Origin: Verrucomicrobiales bacterium | GTDB taxonomy: Bacteria; Verrucomicrobiota; Verrucomicrobiae; Limisphaerales; UBA9464 | Direction of reading: 5' to 3' | NCBI GenBank assembly: GCA_005789375.1 | Contig: SXXZ01000387.1 | Coordinates: 1-6,496, forward strand | Length of the DNA stretch: 6,496 nt | Shown here: positions 1 to 6,485 of the stretch, one piece after another | Position numbering within the stretch: the stretch's first letter is position 1 | Layout of the letters: every line of letters starts with the position of its first letter | Notes under the pieces: generated by a model | The model's database searches: none | Seen by the model: only the letters and a program-made list of their open reading frames with translations | Told to the model about the DNA's origin: nothing | Program-made: the position numbers and the translations under genes

Positions 1-839
1 CCGGCCAGACCACGCTGATGCTACACCTCATCGCCAACGCCCAGAAGGCCGGCGGCGTGGCTGCTTGCATCGATGCCGAGCACGCGCTGGACCCGTCCTA
101 CGCCAAGAAACTCGGAGTGAATGTCGATGATCTCTTGGTCTCCCAACCCGACTCCGGCGAAGAAGCCCTGACCATCTGCGAGACGTTGGCCCGTTCCGGA
201 GCCCTCGACATCATCGTGGTTGATTCGGTGGCCGCGCTGGTGCCCAAGGCCGAACTTGAGGGTGAGATGGGCATGGCCACCATGGGCATGCAAGCCCGCC
301 TCATGAGTCAGGCGTTGCGCAAGCTCACCGCCATCCTCAGCAAGGCCAAGACCACCTGCCTTTTCACCAACCAATTGCGCGAGAAGGTGGGCGTGATGTT
401 CGGCAGCCCCGAGACCACCCCAGGCGGTAAAGCCCTGAAGTTTTACGCCAGCGTCCGCATCGACATCCGACGCAAAGAGGCGATCAAAGACGGCTCAGGC
501 GCAACCATCGGCAACCACGTGAAGGTGAAGATCGTAAAGAATAAGGTCGCCCCCCCGTTTGCCGAGGCGGAGTTCGATATTCTCTTCAATCACGGCATCG
601 ACAAGGAGGGCTCGCTGCTCGATGTGGCTCTCAGCGTCGGCACCGTGGATAAGAAGGGTGCATGGATTCAGTTCCAGGGTGAACTCATCGGTCAGGGCAA
701 GGATGCCGCCCGCAGGACGCTGGCTGAGAAGCCTGAATTGGCGAAAAAAATCCAAGAGGCCACCCTGGCCAAGCGCCTTGCCGAACTCACGGCCGCCACC
801 GCTTCCAACGGTCCAGCAGCCCCTGCGGCAGGTCGATGA
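1..839 (+). CDS. recA: RecA recombinase, 5'-truncated by the window edge
   Basis: This is the ATP-dependent DNA strand-exchange protein of homologous recombination and the co-protease of the SOS response. The first whole codon is at position 3, and 278 residues are visible, starting inside the Walker A loop; about 70 N-terminal residues lie outside the window. Visible family landmarks, in order, are IDAEHALDP with the catalytic Glu (E. coli E96), the Walker B strand [10 protein letters not shown], loop L1 followed by [11 protein letters not shown], loop L2 with [13 protein letters not shown] and ETTPGG, the [14 protein letters not shown] strand, and GAW with GELIGQGK near the C-terminal domain. 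Two oddities stand out. The Walker A loop reads G-Q-T-T-L where the family has G-K-T-T-L. The C-terminal tail is rich in Ala and Pro and ends in Arg, without the acidic tail of E. coli RecA. The gene converges with rnc. Family identity is certain; full activity depends on whether the Gln codon is real. Confidence 0.97.
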   Translation, partial: GQTTLMLHLIANAQKAGGVAACIDAEHALDPSYAKKLGVNVDDLLVSQPDSGEEALTICETLARSGALDIIVVDSVAALVPKAELEGEMGMATMGMQARLMSQALRKLTAILSKAKTTCLFTNQLREKVGVMFGSPETTPGGKALKFYASVRIDIRRKEAIKDGSGATIGNHVKVKIVKNKVAPPFAEAEFDILFNHGIDKEGSLLDVALSVGTVDKKGAWIQFQGELIGQGKDAARRTLAEKPELAKKIQEATLAKRLAELTAATASNGPAAPAAGR

Positions 840-939
840 GTCCGAGCTCACCAAAACCCGGAAGGACTGACAGCCTGACAGCAGAGCCAACCCGACGACC
901 ATTGGTTGCTCACTGAAGGTCGATGAATCCGACCCAAGA

Positions 940-962
940 CCCGACCCGATACTTCGGGCGGG
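940..962 (+). terminator. Possible recA terminator hairpin without a U-tract
   Basis: The stem CCCGA (945-949) pairs with TCGGG (954-958) across a four-base loop. It extends outward across a small internal loop by CCC (940-942) with GGG (960-962). It lies about 100 bases after the recA stop. No T-run follows, so it would be an atypical terminator or simply a transcript-end-stabilising structure. Confidence 0.3.
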
Positions 963-1035
963 CTTGCACTGTCAGTGACGGTGTGAAAACCGATGAAACC
1001 TGCCGGTTTGAAAACCACTGAGCCCAGAAACTCAA

Positions 1036-1050
1036 CGGATCATCGATCCG
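1036..1050. repeat. Small perfect hairpin in the recA-rnc gap
   Basis: CGGATC (1036-1041) and GATCCG (1045-1050) form a 6-base-pair stem with a three-base loop. GATCCGGC, which begins in its right arm, recurs at 1174-1181. No function is evident. It is listed because it is part of the hairpin-dense gap. Confidence 0.35.
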
Positions 1051-1150
1051 GCCTGAGCTTGTCGGTTGCTCGAAACGAATTCTGATTACCTCTGGTGGTC
1101 CCCGGACGCATTCGGCCTCCTCTGGAAGAATGAAGAAGCGCGGGTGCTCC

Positions 1151-1174
1151 CCTCGGAAGAAAACCGATCCGAGG
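1151..1174. repeat. Perfect 7-base-pair hairpin in the recA-rnc gap
   Basis: CCTCGGA (1151-1157) and TCCGAGG (1168-1174) form a 7-base-pair stem around a ten-base A-rich loop. The loop contains most of one copy of the direct repeat GAAAACCGAT. It lies between the two arms of the longer inverted repeat at 1001-1013 and 1193-1205. Confidence 0.4.
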
Positions 1175-1200
1175 ATCCGGCAGAGCCGAGGGTTTCAAAC

Positions 1201-1233
1201 CGGCAACTTTCCGTGAATTACGGAACGTTGCTG
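1201..1233 (-). terminator. Long imperfect hairpin, candidate terminator for the rnc transcript
   Basis: GCAAC (1203-1207) pairs with GTTGC (1227-1231). After one mismatch, TTCCGTG pairs with TACGGAA down to a three-base loop, ending in a G-T pair. The stem also extends outward through one G-T pair and one C-G pair. This gives about 14 base pairs with one interruption. It lies 33 bases beyond the rnc stop on the minus strand. No T-run follows on either strand, so intrinsic termination is uncertain; it may block exonucleases or work with Rho. Confidence 0.4.
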
Positions 1234-1265
1234 AGCTTGCACTCCCTCGAAGGATTAAAGAGGGC

Positions 1266-1982
1266 TTAAGGGTCCTCAGGAGCAGGGGGCACGAGGGAGA
1301 CCTTAAGTTTCTGGAGCGCCAAGAAAGCCGCGTTGCTTTCAGCCGCCTTCTTGCTGCGACCCACCCCTCGAGCCAACTCGATGCCGCCGTGCAACACGGC
1401 GCACCGGAAGGTCCGGTCATGATCTGGCCCTTCGGTATCGAGCAATTCGTAACGGGGGGCCTCAGGCGAACTGGCCTGCAATTGCTCCTGAAGGTCACCC
1501 TTGGGATTGTCCAGGTTGGGCAGTTCCACCATCTCGGTTCCTCCCTCGCGAATGAGGTCCATCAGCCTCTGACGAGCGGCCTCGAACCCGGCGTCTACAT
1601 AGACCGCTCCAATGATCGCCTCGAAGGCATCGGCCAAGGTCGAACTACGGAATCGCCCGCCGGTCGAATCTTCGCCGCGGCTGAGGATGACGTGCTTTCC
1701 CAACTCGAGACGTCGAGCCTGCCCGGCCAGCGATGTTCGATTGACTAACTGAGCCCGCGCCTGCGTGAGAGCACCCTCACCCAATCCAGGAAACCGGTGA
1801 TATAACTCCGAAGTGACGGCCAACTGGATCACCGCATCTCCCAAAAACTCCAACCGCTGATTGTGGTTCTGCCCCCCACCCTCCTCATGCGCCACGGACG
1901 GATGAGTCAAAGCCAGGGAGAGGAGCTTTAGATCGCGAAAACGGTGCCCCAGTGCGACTTGGAGATCTTCGAGAGCAGACAT
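1266..1982 (-). CDS. rnc: Ribonuclease III
   Basis: This is the double-strand-specific endoribonuclease that processes rRNA precursors and structured mRNAs as a homodimer, with Mg2+ in the active site. From the ATG at 1982 the protein has 238 residues, a normal length for the family. The catalytic domain spans about residues 5-145 and contains the signature NQRLEFLGD (41-49). Expected metal ligands are Glu45 and Asp49, then Asp118 and Glu121 in LADAFEAIIGAVYVDAG. The double-stranded-RNA-binding domain spans about 159-226 and ends in the GVGRSKKAAE helix start (206-215). The frame stays open upstream to a GTG at 2063, but that extension would overlap the preceding gene and has no family character, so the internal ATG is preferred. 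No clear Shine-Dalgarno sequence precedes it. The preceding minus-strand gene ends 52 bases upstream, so co-transcription is likely. All key residues are present. Confidence 0.96.
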   Translation of the reverse strand: MSALEDLQVALGHRFRDLKLLSLALTHPSVAHEEGGGQNHNQRLEFLGDAVIQLAVTSELYHRFPGLGEGALTQARAQLVNRTSLAGQARRLELGKHVILSRGEDSTGGRFRSSTLADAFEAIIGAVYVDAGFEAARQRLMDLIREGGTEMVELPNLDNPKGDLQEQLQASSPEAPRYELLDTEGPDHDRTFRCAVLHGGIELARGVGRSKKAAESNAAFLALQKLKVSLVPPAPEDP

Positions 1983-2034
1983 GGGAATCGTTGAATGAAC
2001 TGCAGGCGGAACCTCAAACGTGCTGTCAGCCAGC

Positions 2035-2634
2035 TCAGACCGGAGCCAGTGACGGGATCTCACTCGGCGCGTTGAAGGGTTCTTCGGTGGGCTCCGCAGG
2101 CAAGAGTGCGATCACTGGAGCGTCGTCCGGCAGCCCGTGCTCCAAAAGATTGGCCACATCACACTGCACGGCCGCCAATTGGTTCAGTTGGAGATCGGGA
2201 TCGATGATGGTGAACAAGTCGCCCGACTTCGGATGTTCATACACAAAGATTCGGCGACCATTGTCCCGGGACTGCCCCTTGACCTTCAAGATGCGCTTGC
2301 GCTCCAGCATCACCGCCAAGATGTAGGCTACGGCTGCATGCCGCTCCTCGCGCCGTTCGAGAAGCTTCCTCAGCAGCGACTCGGCGTCATCCTTGCGGAT
2401 GGCATCCGGCGGCACCGGAGGCGGGGCCTCATACACACCCTTCCAATGGGAGACCAAGTTGACCTTGGCGAGCAGTTCAGCAGCGGACTCCTTGAAGGCA
2501 TCCACGCAGAGGTCCATCCGTTCAAAGCCCGCTTTCGTATCAAGAAGCAGGGTGTGATAGGTCTCACCATCATGGAACTGCCGCCCGGATAGCCTGCAGG
2601 CGTGGGCCCGCGACTGGATATGCCATTCAATCAT
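2035..2634 (-). CDS. Small conserved-type protein with a degenerate zinc-knuckle-like N-terminus, function unknown
   Basis: I do not recognise an assigned function. From the ATG at 2634 the protein has 199 residues, no signal peptide and no membrane segment, so it is probably cytoplasmic. Residues 10-47 have the pattern H-A-C-x2-S-G-R-x-F-x2-GE-x-YHTLL ending in R-x-D-L-C-x2-A. This resembles a treble-clef or zinc-ribbon fold in which the second cysteine of each pair is lost (Cys13/Ser16, Cys43/Ala46). A Pro-rich stretch (70-76) follows, then a long charged helical region (about 77-119). A basic beta-rich segment (about 127-152) carries YEHPKSGDLFTI and DPDLQLNQ, and an acidic, Pro-rich tail ends the protein. 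The overall look matches, from memory, a family seen in Verrucomicrobiota. The frame is open to a TTG at 2811, but that extension looks non-coding. It is probably co-transcribed with rnc, which suggests but does not show an RNA-related role. Confidence 0.8.
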   Translation of the reverse strand: MIEWHIQSRAHACRLSGRQFHDGETYHTLLLDTKAGFERMDLCVDAFKESAAELLAKVNLVSHWKGVYEAPPPVPPDAIRKDDAESLLRKLLERREERHAAVAYILAVMLERKRILKVKGQSRDNGRRIFVYEHPKSGDLFTIIDPDLQLNQLAAVQCDVANLLEHGLPDDAPVIALLPAEPTEEPFNAPSEIPSLAPV

Positions 2635-2797
2635 CGAATCAAGTGCCCAAGTATCGGGGGTCCCCTCTACGGTGCAACAGGCTTTTGCACCCGGTGCCCA
2701 AACCGGACTGTGTCCGAAGGAAACAACCCCCAGAGATCGACGGACACCCCGATTTTCCGAACAACCTCTACTGCCCACTGCAAGCCACAGAGGACTC
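2635..2797 (-). promoter_or_regulatory. Hairpin-bearing gap between pckG and the rnc-linked gene
   Basis: Three adjacent small hairpins lie here. GGTGCAA (2671-2677) pairs with TTGCACC (2685-2691); CCGGT (2691-2695) pairs with ACCGG (2702-2706); CGGAC (2704-2708) pairs with GTCCG (2712-2716). Neighbouring hairpins overlap at their edges, so not all can form together. A short dyad GGGGTCCCC lies at 2657-2665. Position suggests the end of the pckG transcript, the leader of the next gene, or both. I could not pick out a convincing promoter, and no T-run follows the stems. Confidence 0.35.
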
Positions 2798-4645
2798 TCA
2801 AAGGCGGGCAACCAACAATTGCTCCTGAAAGACCATTTCCTTGGGAAGGTGTGTGTAGAGCTTCATGAACAACTCGTCCGTCGACAGCAAATCCCGGCGC
2901 CATTCCTCAGGGTCCATGCGCTGCAACTGGGCGAATCGCTCCCGGGTGAATCCCTCGAGGCCTTCCGTATCAAAATCTTCATAGCGCGGAACCCATCCCA
3001 GCGCGGTCTCGGCCGCTCCGGTTGTGCCGGCGCATCGATCCAAGATCCACTTCAGGACGCGCATATTGTCTCCGAATCCCGGCCAAAGGAATTGCCCCGC
3101 CTCATCCTTACGAAACCAGTTCACGTGAAAAATGCGGGGCGGCTCGGTCAGTTTCTTGCGCATGTCCAGCCAATGCCGGAAGTACCGCCCCATATTGTAG
3201 CCGCAGAAGGGCAGCATAGCCATCGGGTCGCGTCGCACCTGCCCGACGGTGCCGGCCGCCGCCGCGGTCATCTCACTGCCCATCGTGGCACCCAGAAAAA
3301 CCCCGTGGCTCCAGTTGAACGCCTCGAAGACCAGAGGCACGACGTTCGCACGACGCCCTCCGAAGATGATGGCGGAGATCGGCACCCCCTGAGGATCGAG
3401 TGCTTCGGGAGCCATGGCCGGATTGTTGGTGGCCGGCGCTGTGAACCGCGAATTGGGGTGAGCCGCTTTCTCTTTAGAGGCCGGTGTCCAAGGATTGCCC
3501 TTCCAGTCCAGACACTCGACTGGAGGCGGGTCATCGTGGCCTTCCCACCAAACTGTCCCGTCCGGCTTGAGTGCGACGTTGGTGTAGATCGTATCACGCG
3601 CGATGGTCACCATCGCATTGGGATTGGTCTTGGCATTGGTGCCCGGCGCCACCCCGAAGTAGCCCGCCTCGGGATTAATGGCCCACAAACGTCCGTCCGG
3701 ACCCGGCCGCATCCACGCGATATCATCGCCCACGGTCCCTATCTTCCAGCCCTGAAACCGTTCCGGCGGAATCATCATGGCAAAGTTCGTCTTGCCGCAG
3801 GCGCTCGGGAAGGCTGCTGCGACGTAGCGCCGTTCACCCTCGGGAGACTCCACTGCCAGGATCAACATGTGCTCCGCCAACCACCCCTGCCGCCGCCCCA
3901 GGTAAGATCCGATACGCAAGGCTAAGCATTTTTTGCCCAGCAACACATTACCCCCGTAGCCCGAGCCCACCGAGATGATCTCATTGGTCTCGGGAAAGTG
4001 GCAGATGAAGCGTCGATCTGGATGGCCGTCGAGAAGGCAATGGAGCCCTCGGTTGAAGTTCTGAGATTGTCCCAAGTGCTCGACGGCGACCTGCCCCATC
4101 CGAGTCATGATCCTCATGTTGAGCACCACGTAGAGGGAGTCGGTCAACTCGATGCCGACCTGAGCCAATGGGGATCCTGGCGGTCCCATCAAGTAGGGCA
4201 CTACATAGAGCGTGCGCCCTTTCATACCGCCGCGCGCCAACTCCAAGAGTTTCTCACGCATGGACGCGGGCTCAGCCCAATTGTTGGTGGGCCCGGCATC
4301 CTCAGCCAACTCGGTACAAATGAAGGTGCGGTGTTCGACCCGTGCCACATCGTTGGGGTTGGACCGGTGATAGTAGCAACCCGGCATCTTGTCCTGATTT
4401 AGCGGAACCAACACTCCCTCGCGCACCGCCTCGGCATAGAGGAAATCCTTTTCAGCCTCAGACCCGTCACACCAGAACACCGAATCGGGCTGCGTGAGGG
4501 CCACTGTCGCGGCCACCCATTCCTGCAGAGCAGGATGGGCAATGGGTTGGGTGCCGTGGGGCGGCGTTTGGGTGCTGCTCACTGGGTGGACCCTACGCCG
4601 CTCCTTGCCCGAGGCACTCCGAATCTTGTCGCCCGAAGGGCTCAT
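2798..4645 (-). CDS. pckG: Phosphoenolpyruvate carboxykinase (GTP)
   Basis: This enzyme converts oxaloacetate and GTP to phosphoenolpyruvate, CO2 and GDP, the entry step of gluconeogenesis in the cytoplasm. From the ATG at 4645 the protein has 615 residues, the normal size for the GTP-dependent class and unlike the shorter ATP-dependent class. Class-specific landmarks are DVARVE (99-104), the [17 protein letters not shown] block (158-174), SGYGGN with LLGKK (228-239, Mn2+ ligand Lys239), AEHMLIL with His259, the kinase P-loop FPSACGKTN (279-287) with the reactive Cys283 and Lys285, GDDIAWMR (306-313, metal ligand Asp308), [13 protein letters not shown], and [17 protein letters not shown] near the C-terminus. 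The first ~35 residues are a basic, polar extension before the domain begins at HPALQEWV. The frame is open to 4792, but those codons overlap the preceding gene. That gene ends 34 bases upstream, so the two may share a transcript. No catalytic residue is missing. Confidence 0.97.
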   Translation of the reverse strand: MSPSGDKIRSASGKERRRVHPVSSTQTPPHGTQPIAHPALQEWVAATVALTQPDSVFWCDGSEAEKDFLYAEAVREGVLVPLNQDKMPGCYYHRSNPNDVARVEHRTFICTELAEDAGPTNNWAEPASMREKLLELARGGMKGRTLYVVPYLMGPPGSPLAQVGIELTDSLYVVLNMRIMTRMGQVAVEHLGQSQNFNRGLHCLLDGHPDRRFICHFPETNEIISVGSGYGGNVLLGKKCLALRIGSYLGRRQGWLAEHMLILAVESPEGERRYVAAAFPSACGKTNFAMMIPPERFQGWKIGTVGDDIAWMRPGPDGRLWAINPEAGYFGVAPGTNAKTNPNAMVTIARDTIYTNVALKPDGTVWWEGHDDPPPVECLDWKGNPWTPASKEKAAHPNSRFTAPATNNPAMAPEALDPQGVPISAIIFGGRRANVVPLVFEAFNWSHGVFLGATMGSEMTAAAAGTVGQVRRDPMAMLPFCGYNMGRYFRHWLDMRKKLTEPPRIFHVNWFRKDEAGQFLWPGFGDNMRVLKWILDRCAGTTGAAETALGWVPRYEDFDTEGLEGFTRERFAQLQRMDPEEWRRDLLSTDELFMKLYTHLPKEMVFQEQLLVARL

Positions 4646-4679
4646 CTTGGCCGCGCCTGCCTCGAGCCCGGCCCCGCAA

Positions 4680-5636
4680 CTAGCGCCGAGAGAAGCGTCG
4701 GTGAAGTACCTCCAGTGACCGCCGACAGTCCTCGCGTGATCCCAGCACAATGTAGAACTGGAACGATCGATCGCCCGGGCGCAACGGAACACTGGAAGTG
4801 AGGCGGAAGACGCAATTCCACTTCACCACCCCCTCCCGCTGAAACTCAAAGCGACCGTAACCCACCGGTGGATTGCCATCGGCCGGACGATCGGGAGTAA
4901 AAACCCCCATCGCGTGGGATCCCGACGGCGTGGACAGCACCACCGGATGCGCGATCTCGCCCGGAGGATTCCAAGGCAAAGGCTCCAACGTCGCCTTGTC
5001 CGGATTCCAGGCCAACGCCTCCGAGAACCGGGCTGGCATGTAGCCCGTGAGCGCCTCGATGGTGATCCGCCGGTGAGGCCGATCCGAAGGCACGCGATAG
5101 GTCACGCGGTAGTCGATAACGGTGTCTAGGTCGCCAAACCCGAATTTCACCCGCTTGGAAAGGCGGTGATCGGAAAGGTTCACAGAGTTTAGCGCGCGAT
5201 GCCCTCCGGATGACATTCCCGGGGCCAGCCAATAGGCCATTCGCACGCGGGTAGTCAGGATGCCGTTCTGGACTGAAAGAGCCTCCAGAACACTCGATGA
5301 AGCGGGGCCTGCGCCATCGACGACCGAACCCGCCTCAGTCGGGTTGTAGCACTCGTTCCACAACTGTCCGTCCACATCGGCATTCACCGCCGACTGGAGT
5401 TGCCGCCCATGGTCAGTGCTGTCAATGAACTCCACGCCATCCCAAACCAACGAATCGATGGCTCCAGCAACCCGATGGTGCGTCTTGAGAATCAACGGTT
5501 TGCCTCGGACCATTCCCCGCAACTCGGCATCGCCAGAAATCGTGCCTGCCAGGGCTAAGCCCATTGAAAACAGCAGTACCAAGAGAATCGCCGCCGCCGA
5601 TCGGCAAACGCTCAGAAACGGTCGGCAAAATCTCAT
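4680..5636 (-). CDS. Secreted protein of unrecognised function with a predicted signal peptide
   Basis: I do not recognise an assigned function. From the ATG at 5636 the product has 318 residues. It opens with a typical signal peptide: a basic start, a hydrophobic core at about 14-29, and a signal-peptidase I type site LALA before Gly31. There is no lipobox cysteine, so the mature protein is probably periplasmic or extracellular. The mature part alternates short beta-like stretches and turns, with distinctive blocks VWDGVEFID and DHGRQLQ (64-81), [10 protein letters not shown] (95-104), a [12 protein letters not shown] block, [12 protein letters not shown], and [21 protein letters not shown] near the end. 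The Trp, His and Glu-rich blocks give the impression of a carbohydrate-binding or mutarotase-like beta-sandwich, but this is only an impression. The frame extends upstream to 5882 over the divergent gene; the signal peptide fixes the chosen start. No Shine-Dalgarno sequence is visible. pckG follows after 34 bases. Confidence 0.82.
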   Translation of the reverse strand: MRFCRPFLSVCRSAAAILLVLLFSMGLALAGTISGDAELRGMVRGKPLILKTHHRVAGAIDSLVWDGVEFIDSTDHGRQLQSAVNADVDGQLWNECYNPTEAGSVVDGAGPASSSVLEALSVQNGILTTRVRMAYWLAPGMSSGGHRALNSVNLSDHRLSKRVKFGFGDLDTVIDYRVTYRVPSDRPHRRITIEALTGYMPARFSEALAWNPDKATLEPLPWNPPGEIAHPVVLSTPSGSHAMGVFTPDRPADGNPPVGYGRFEFQREGVVKWNCVFRLTSSVPLRPGDRSFQFYIVLGSREDCRRSLEVLHRRFSRR

Positions 5637-5668
5637 CCGTTCGAGGAGAGTGTTGATCTGGACCTTTG

Positions 5669-5698
5669 TTGTGGAGAGGAACTTTCCGGCCCTAAAAT
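5669..5698 (+). promoter_or_regulatory. Candidate sigma-70-type promoter for the LOG-family gene
   Basis: TTGTGG (5669-5674) and TAAAAT (5693-5698) are separated by 18 bases. They sit in the divergent gap, about 75 bases before the ATG at 5772. Both hexamers are imperfect, so this is a weak, position-supported guess. No equally good pair was found for the opposite, minus-strand gene. Confidence 0.3.
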
Positions 5699-5771
5699 CG
5701 GGTGTATCTTTTGATCCGCCACCCTCAGCACTCTGAACCATCCATGAACTGTGGATGAACCCAAAAACACC

Positions 5772-6485
5772 ATGCCCCTGCACGAAATCCGATTTCTCGA
5801 AGGCCCCCGTTCCCGGTGGGACAATTTCAAGTTCGTCGTCGATATCGCCTGGGAATTTATTCGGGGCTTCCGGGCACTGCACTTCTCAGGGCCGTGCGTG
5901 GCGGTGTTCGGCTCGGCGCGTTTCACCGAGGCCAGCCCCTATTATGGACTGACGCGACAACTGTCCGCTGAAATTGCCAAACTGGGATTCACCATCATGA
6001 CCGGAGGCGGGCCCGGGCTGATGGAAGCAGCCAATCGAGGGGCTCGCGATGTGGGGGGCCGCTCGGTGGGTTGCAATATCGTGCTGCCGATGGAGCAAGA
6101 GCCCAACCCCTACTTGGATAAATGGGTCAATATCCGCTACTTCTTCGTCCGGAAGACGCTGCTCATTAAATACTCGTACGCCTTCGTCATCGTCCCCGGA
6201 GGATTCGGTACGCTCGATGAGCTCTTCGAGGCCGTGACCCTCATCCAGACCGGAAAAATTAAAGACTTTCCGGTCATCATCTTTGGCCGCGAGTTTCATC
6301 AAGAACTCCTGGCGTACCTCGAAAAAATGCGTCAGCTCAAGACCATCTCGGAAACTGACCTCCAACTGTTCTTGGTGACCGATTCTATCGATGAAGCCGT
6401 GGAGTTGCTTCGCAAGACCATCAAGAAGTTCGGGCTCACACAAGCCAAACGCACACCGAGTCGACTCTTGGGCGAGCGCTGGTAA
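5772..6485 (+). CDS. LOG-family (TIGR00730-type) nucleotide 5'-monophosphate phosphoribohydrolase
   Basis: Members of this Rossmann-like family hydrolyse the N-glycosidic bond of nucleoside monophosphates, releasing ribose 5-phosphate and a base. In plants and some bacteria the substrate is a cytokinin nucleotide; in many bacteria the role is nucleotide salvage or homeostasis. From the ATG at 5772 the protein has 237 residues. Visible landmarks are a family-type N-terminus FLEGPRSRWD (8-17), CVAVFGSAR (42-50), the phosphate-loop region MTGGGPGLMEAANRGA (76-91), SVGCNI-x-LP (98-106), YFFVRK (123-128), and the hallmark PGGFGTLDE (142-150), whose Glu150 is expected to be catalytic, followed by LIQTGKI. 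An in-frame GTG at 5751 would add seven residues; the ATG is preferred because the conserved part begins just after it. Neither start has a Shine-Dalgarno sequence. It is divergent from the secreted-protein gene. The exact substrate cannot be told from sequence. Confidence 0.93.
   Translation: MPLHEIRFLEGPRSRWDNFKFVVDIAWEFIRGFRALHFSGPCVAVFGSARFTEASPYYGLTRQLSAEIAKLGFTIMTGGGPGLMEAANRGARDVGGRSVGCNIVLPMEQEPNPYLDKWVNIRYFFVRKTLLIKYSYAFVIVPGGFGTLDELFEAVTLIQTGKIKDFPVIIFGREFHQELLAYLEKMRQLKTISETDLQLFLVTDSIDEAVELLRKTIKKFGLTQAKRTPSRLLGERW

Larger units (their letters stand above)
1001..1205. repeat. 13-base inverted repeat arms flanking 179 bases
   Basis: The left arm 1001-1013 (TGCCGGTTTGAAA) is the exact reverse complement of 1193-1205 (TTTCAAACCGGCA). 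After one mismatch, two more pairs follow inward (1015-1016 with 1190-1191). The right arm overlaps the left side of the hairpin at 1201-1233, so the two structures would be mutually exclusive if both form in RNA. A perfect 13-base match within such a short stretch is unlikely by chance, but no function is known to me. Confidence 0.5.
840..1265. other. Convergent intergenic region rich in hairpins and short repeats, no credible gene
   Basis: This 426-base gap lies between the recA stop (+) and the rnc stop (-). I see no reading frame with a start signal or recognisable protein. It contains four local hairpins (about 940-962, 1036-1050, 1151-1174, 1201-1233) and a perfect 13-base long-range inverted repeat (1001-1013 with 1193-1205). 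Short direct repeats are also present, such as GAAAACCGAT at 985-994 and 1159-1168, and GATCCGGC at 1045-1052 and 1174-1181. A further small palindrome, CACTGTCAGTG, lies at 967-977. The simplest reading is a bidirectional transcription-termination region. A structured noncoding RNA or a decayed repeat element cannot be excluded from sequence alone. Confidence 0.6.

Noticed and set aside
1066..1269. Possible 67-codon plus-strand gene in the recA-rnc gap
   Set aside because: It starts with TTG, has an in-frame stop just upstream at 1054, lacks a ribosome site, overlaps the rnc stop, and spans the hairpins. No similarity is recognised.
1040..1498. Minus-strand 152-codon open frame overlapping the 3' end of rnc
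   Set aside because: It is a shadow frame of rnc extended into the noncoding gap, rich in Arg, Ser and Pro, with no protein-like features.
2672..3925. Long plus-strand open frame (417 codons) opposite pckG
   Set aside because: It lies almost entirely antisense to an unmistakable pckG, has a composition typical of a GC-rich shadow frame (many Arg, His, Pro), and shows no recognisable domain or ribosome site.
5637..5882. N-terminal extension of the secreted protein upstream of 5636
   Set aside because: It would bury a clear signal peptide at residue 83 and overlap the start of the divergent LOG-family gene.
5886..6443. Minus-strand 185-codon open frame opposite the LOG-family gene
   Set aside because: It is antisense to a gene with clear hallmark motifs and shows the reversed codon pattern of a shadow frame.
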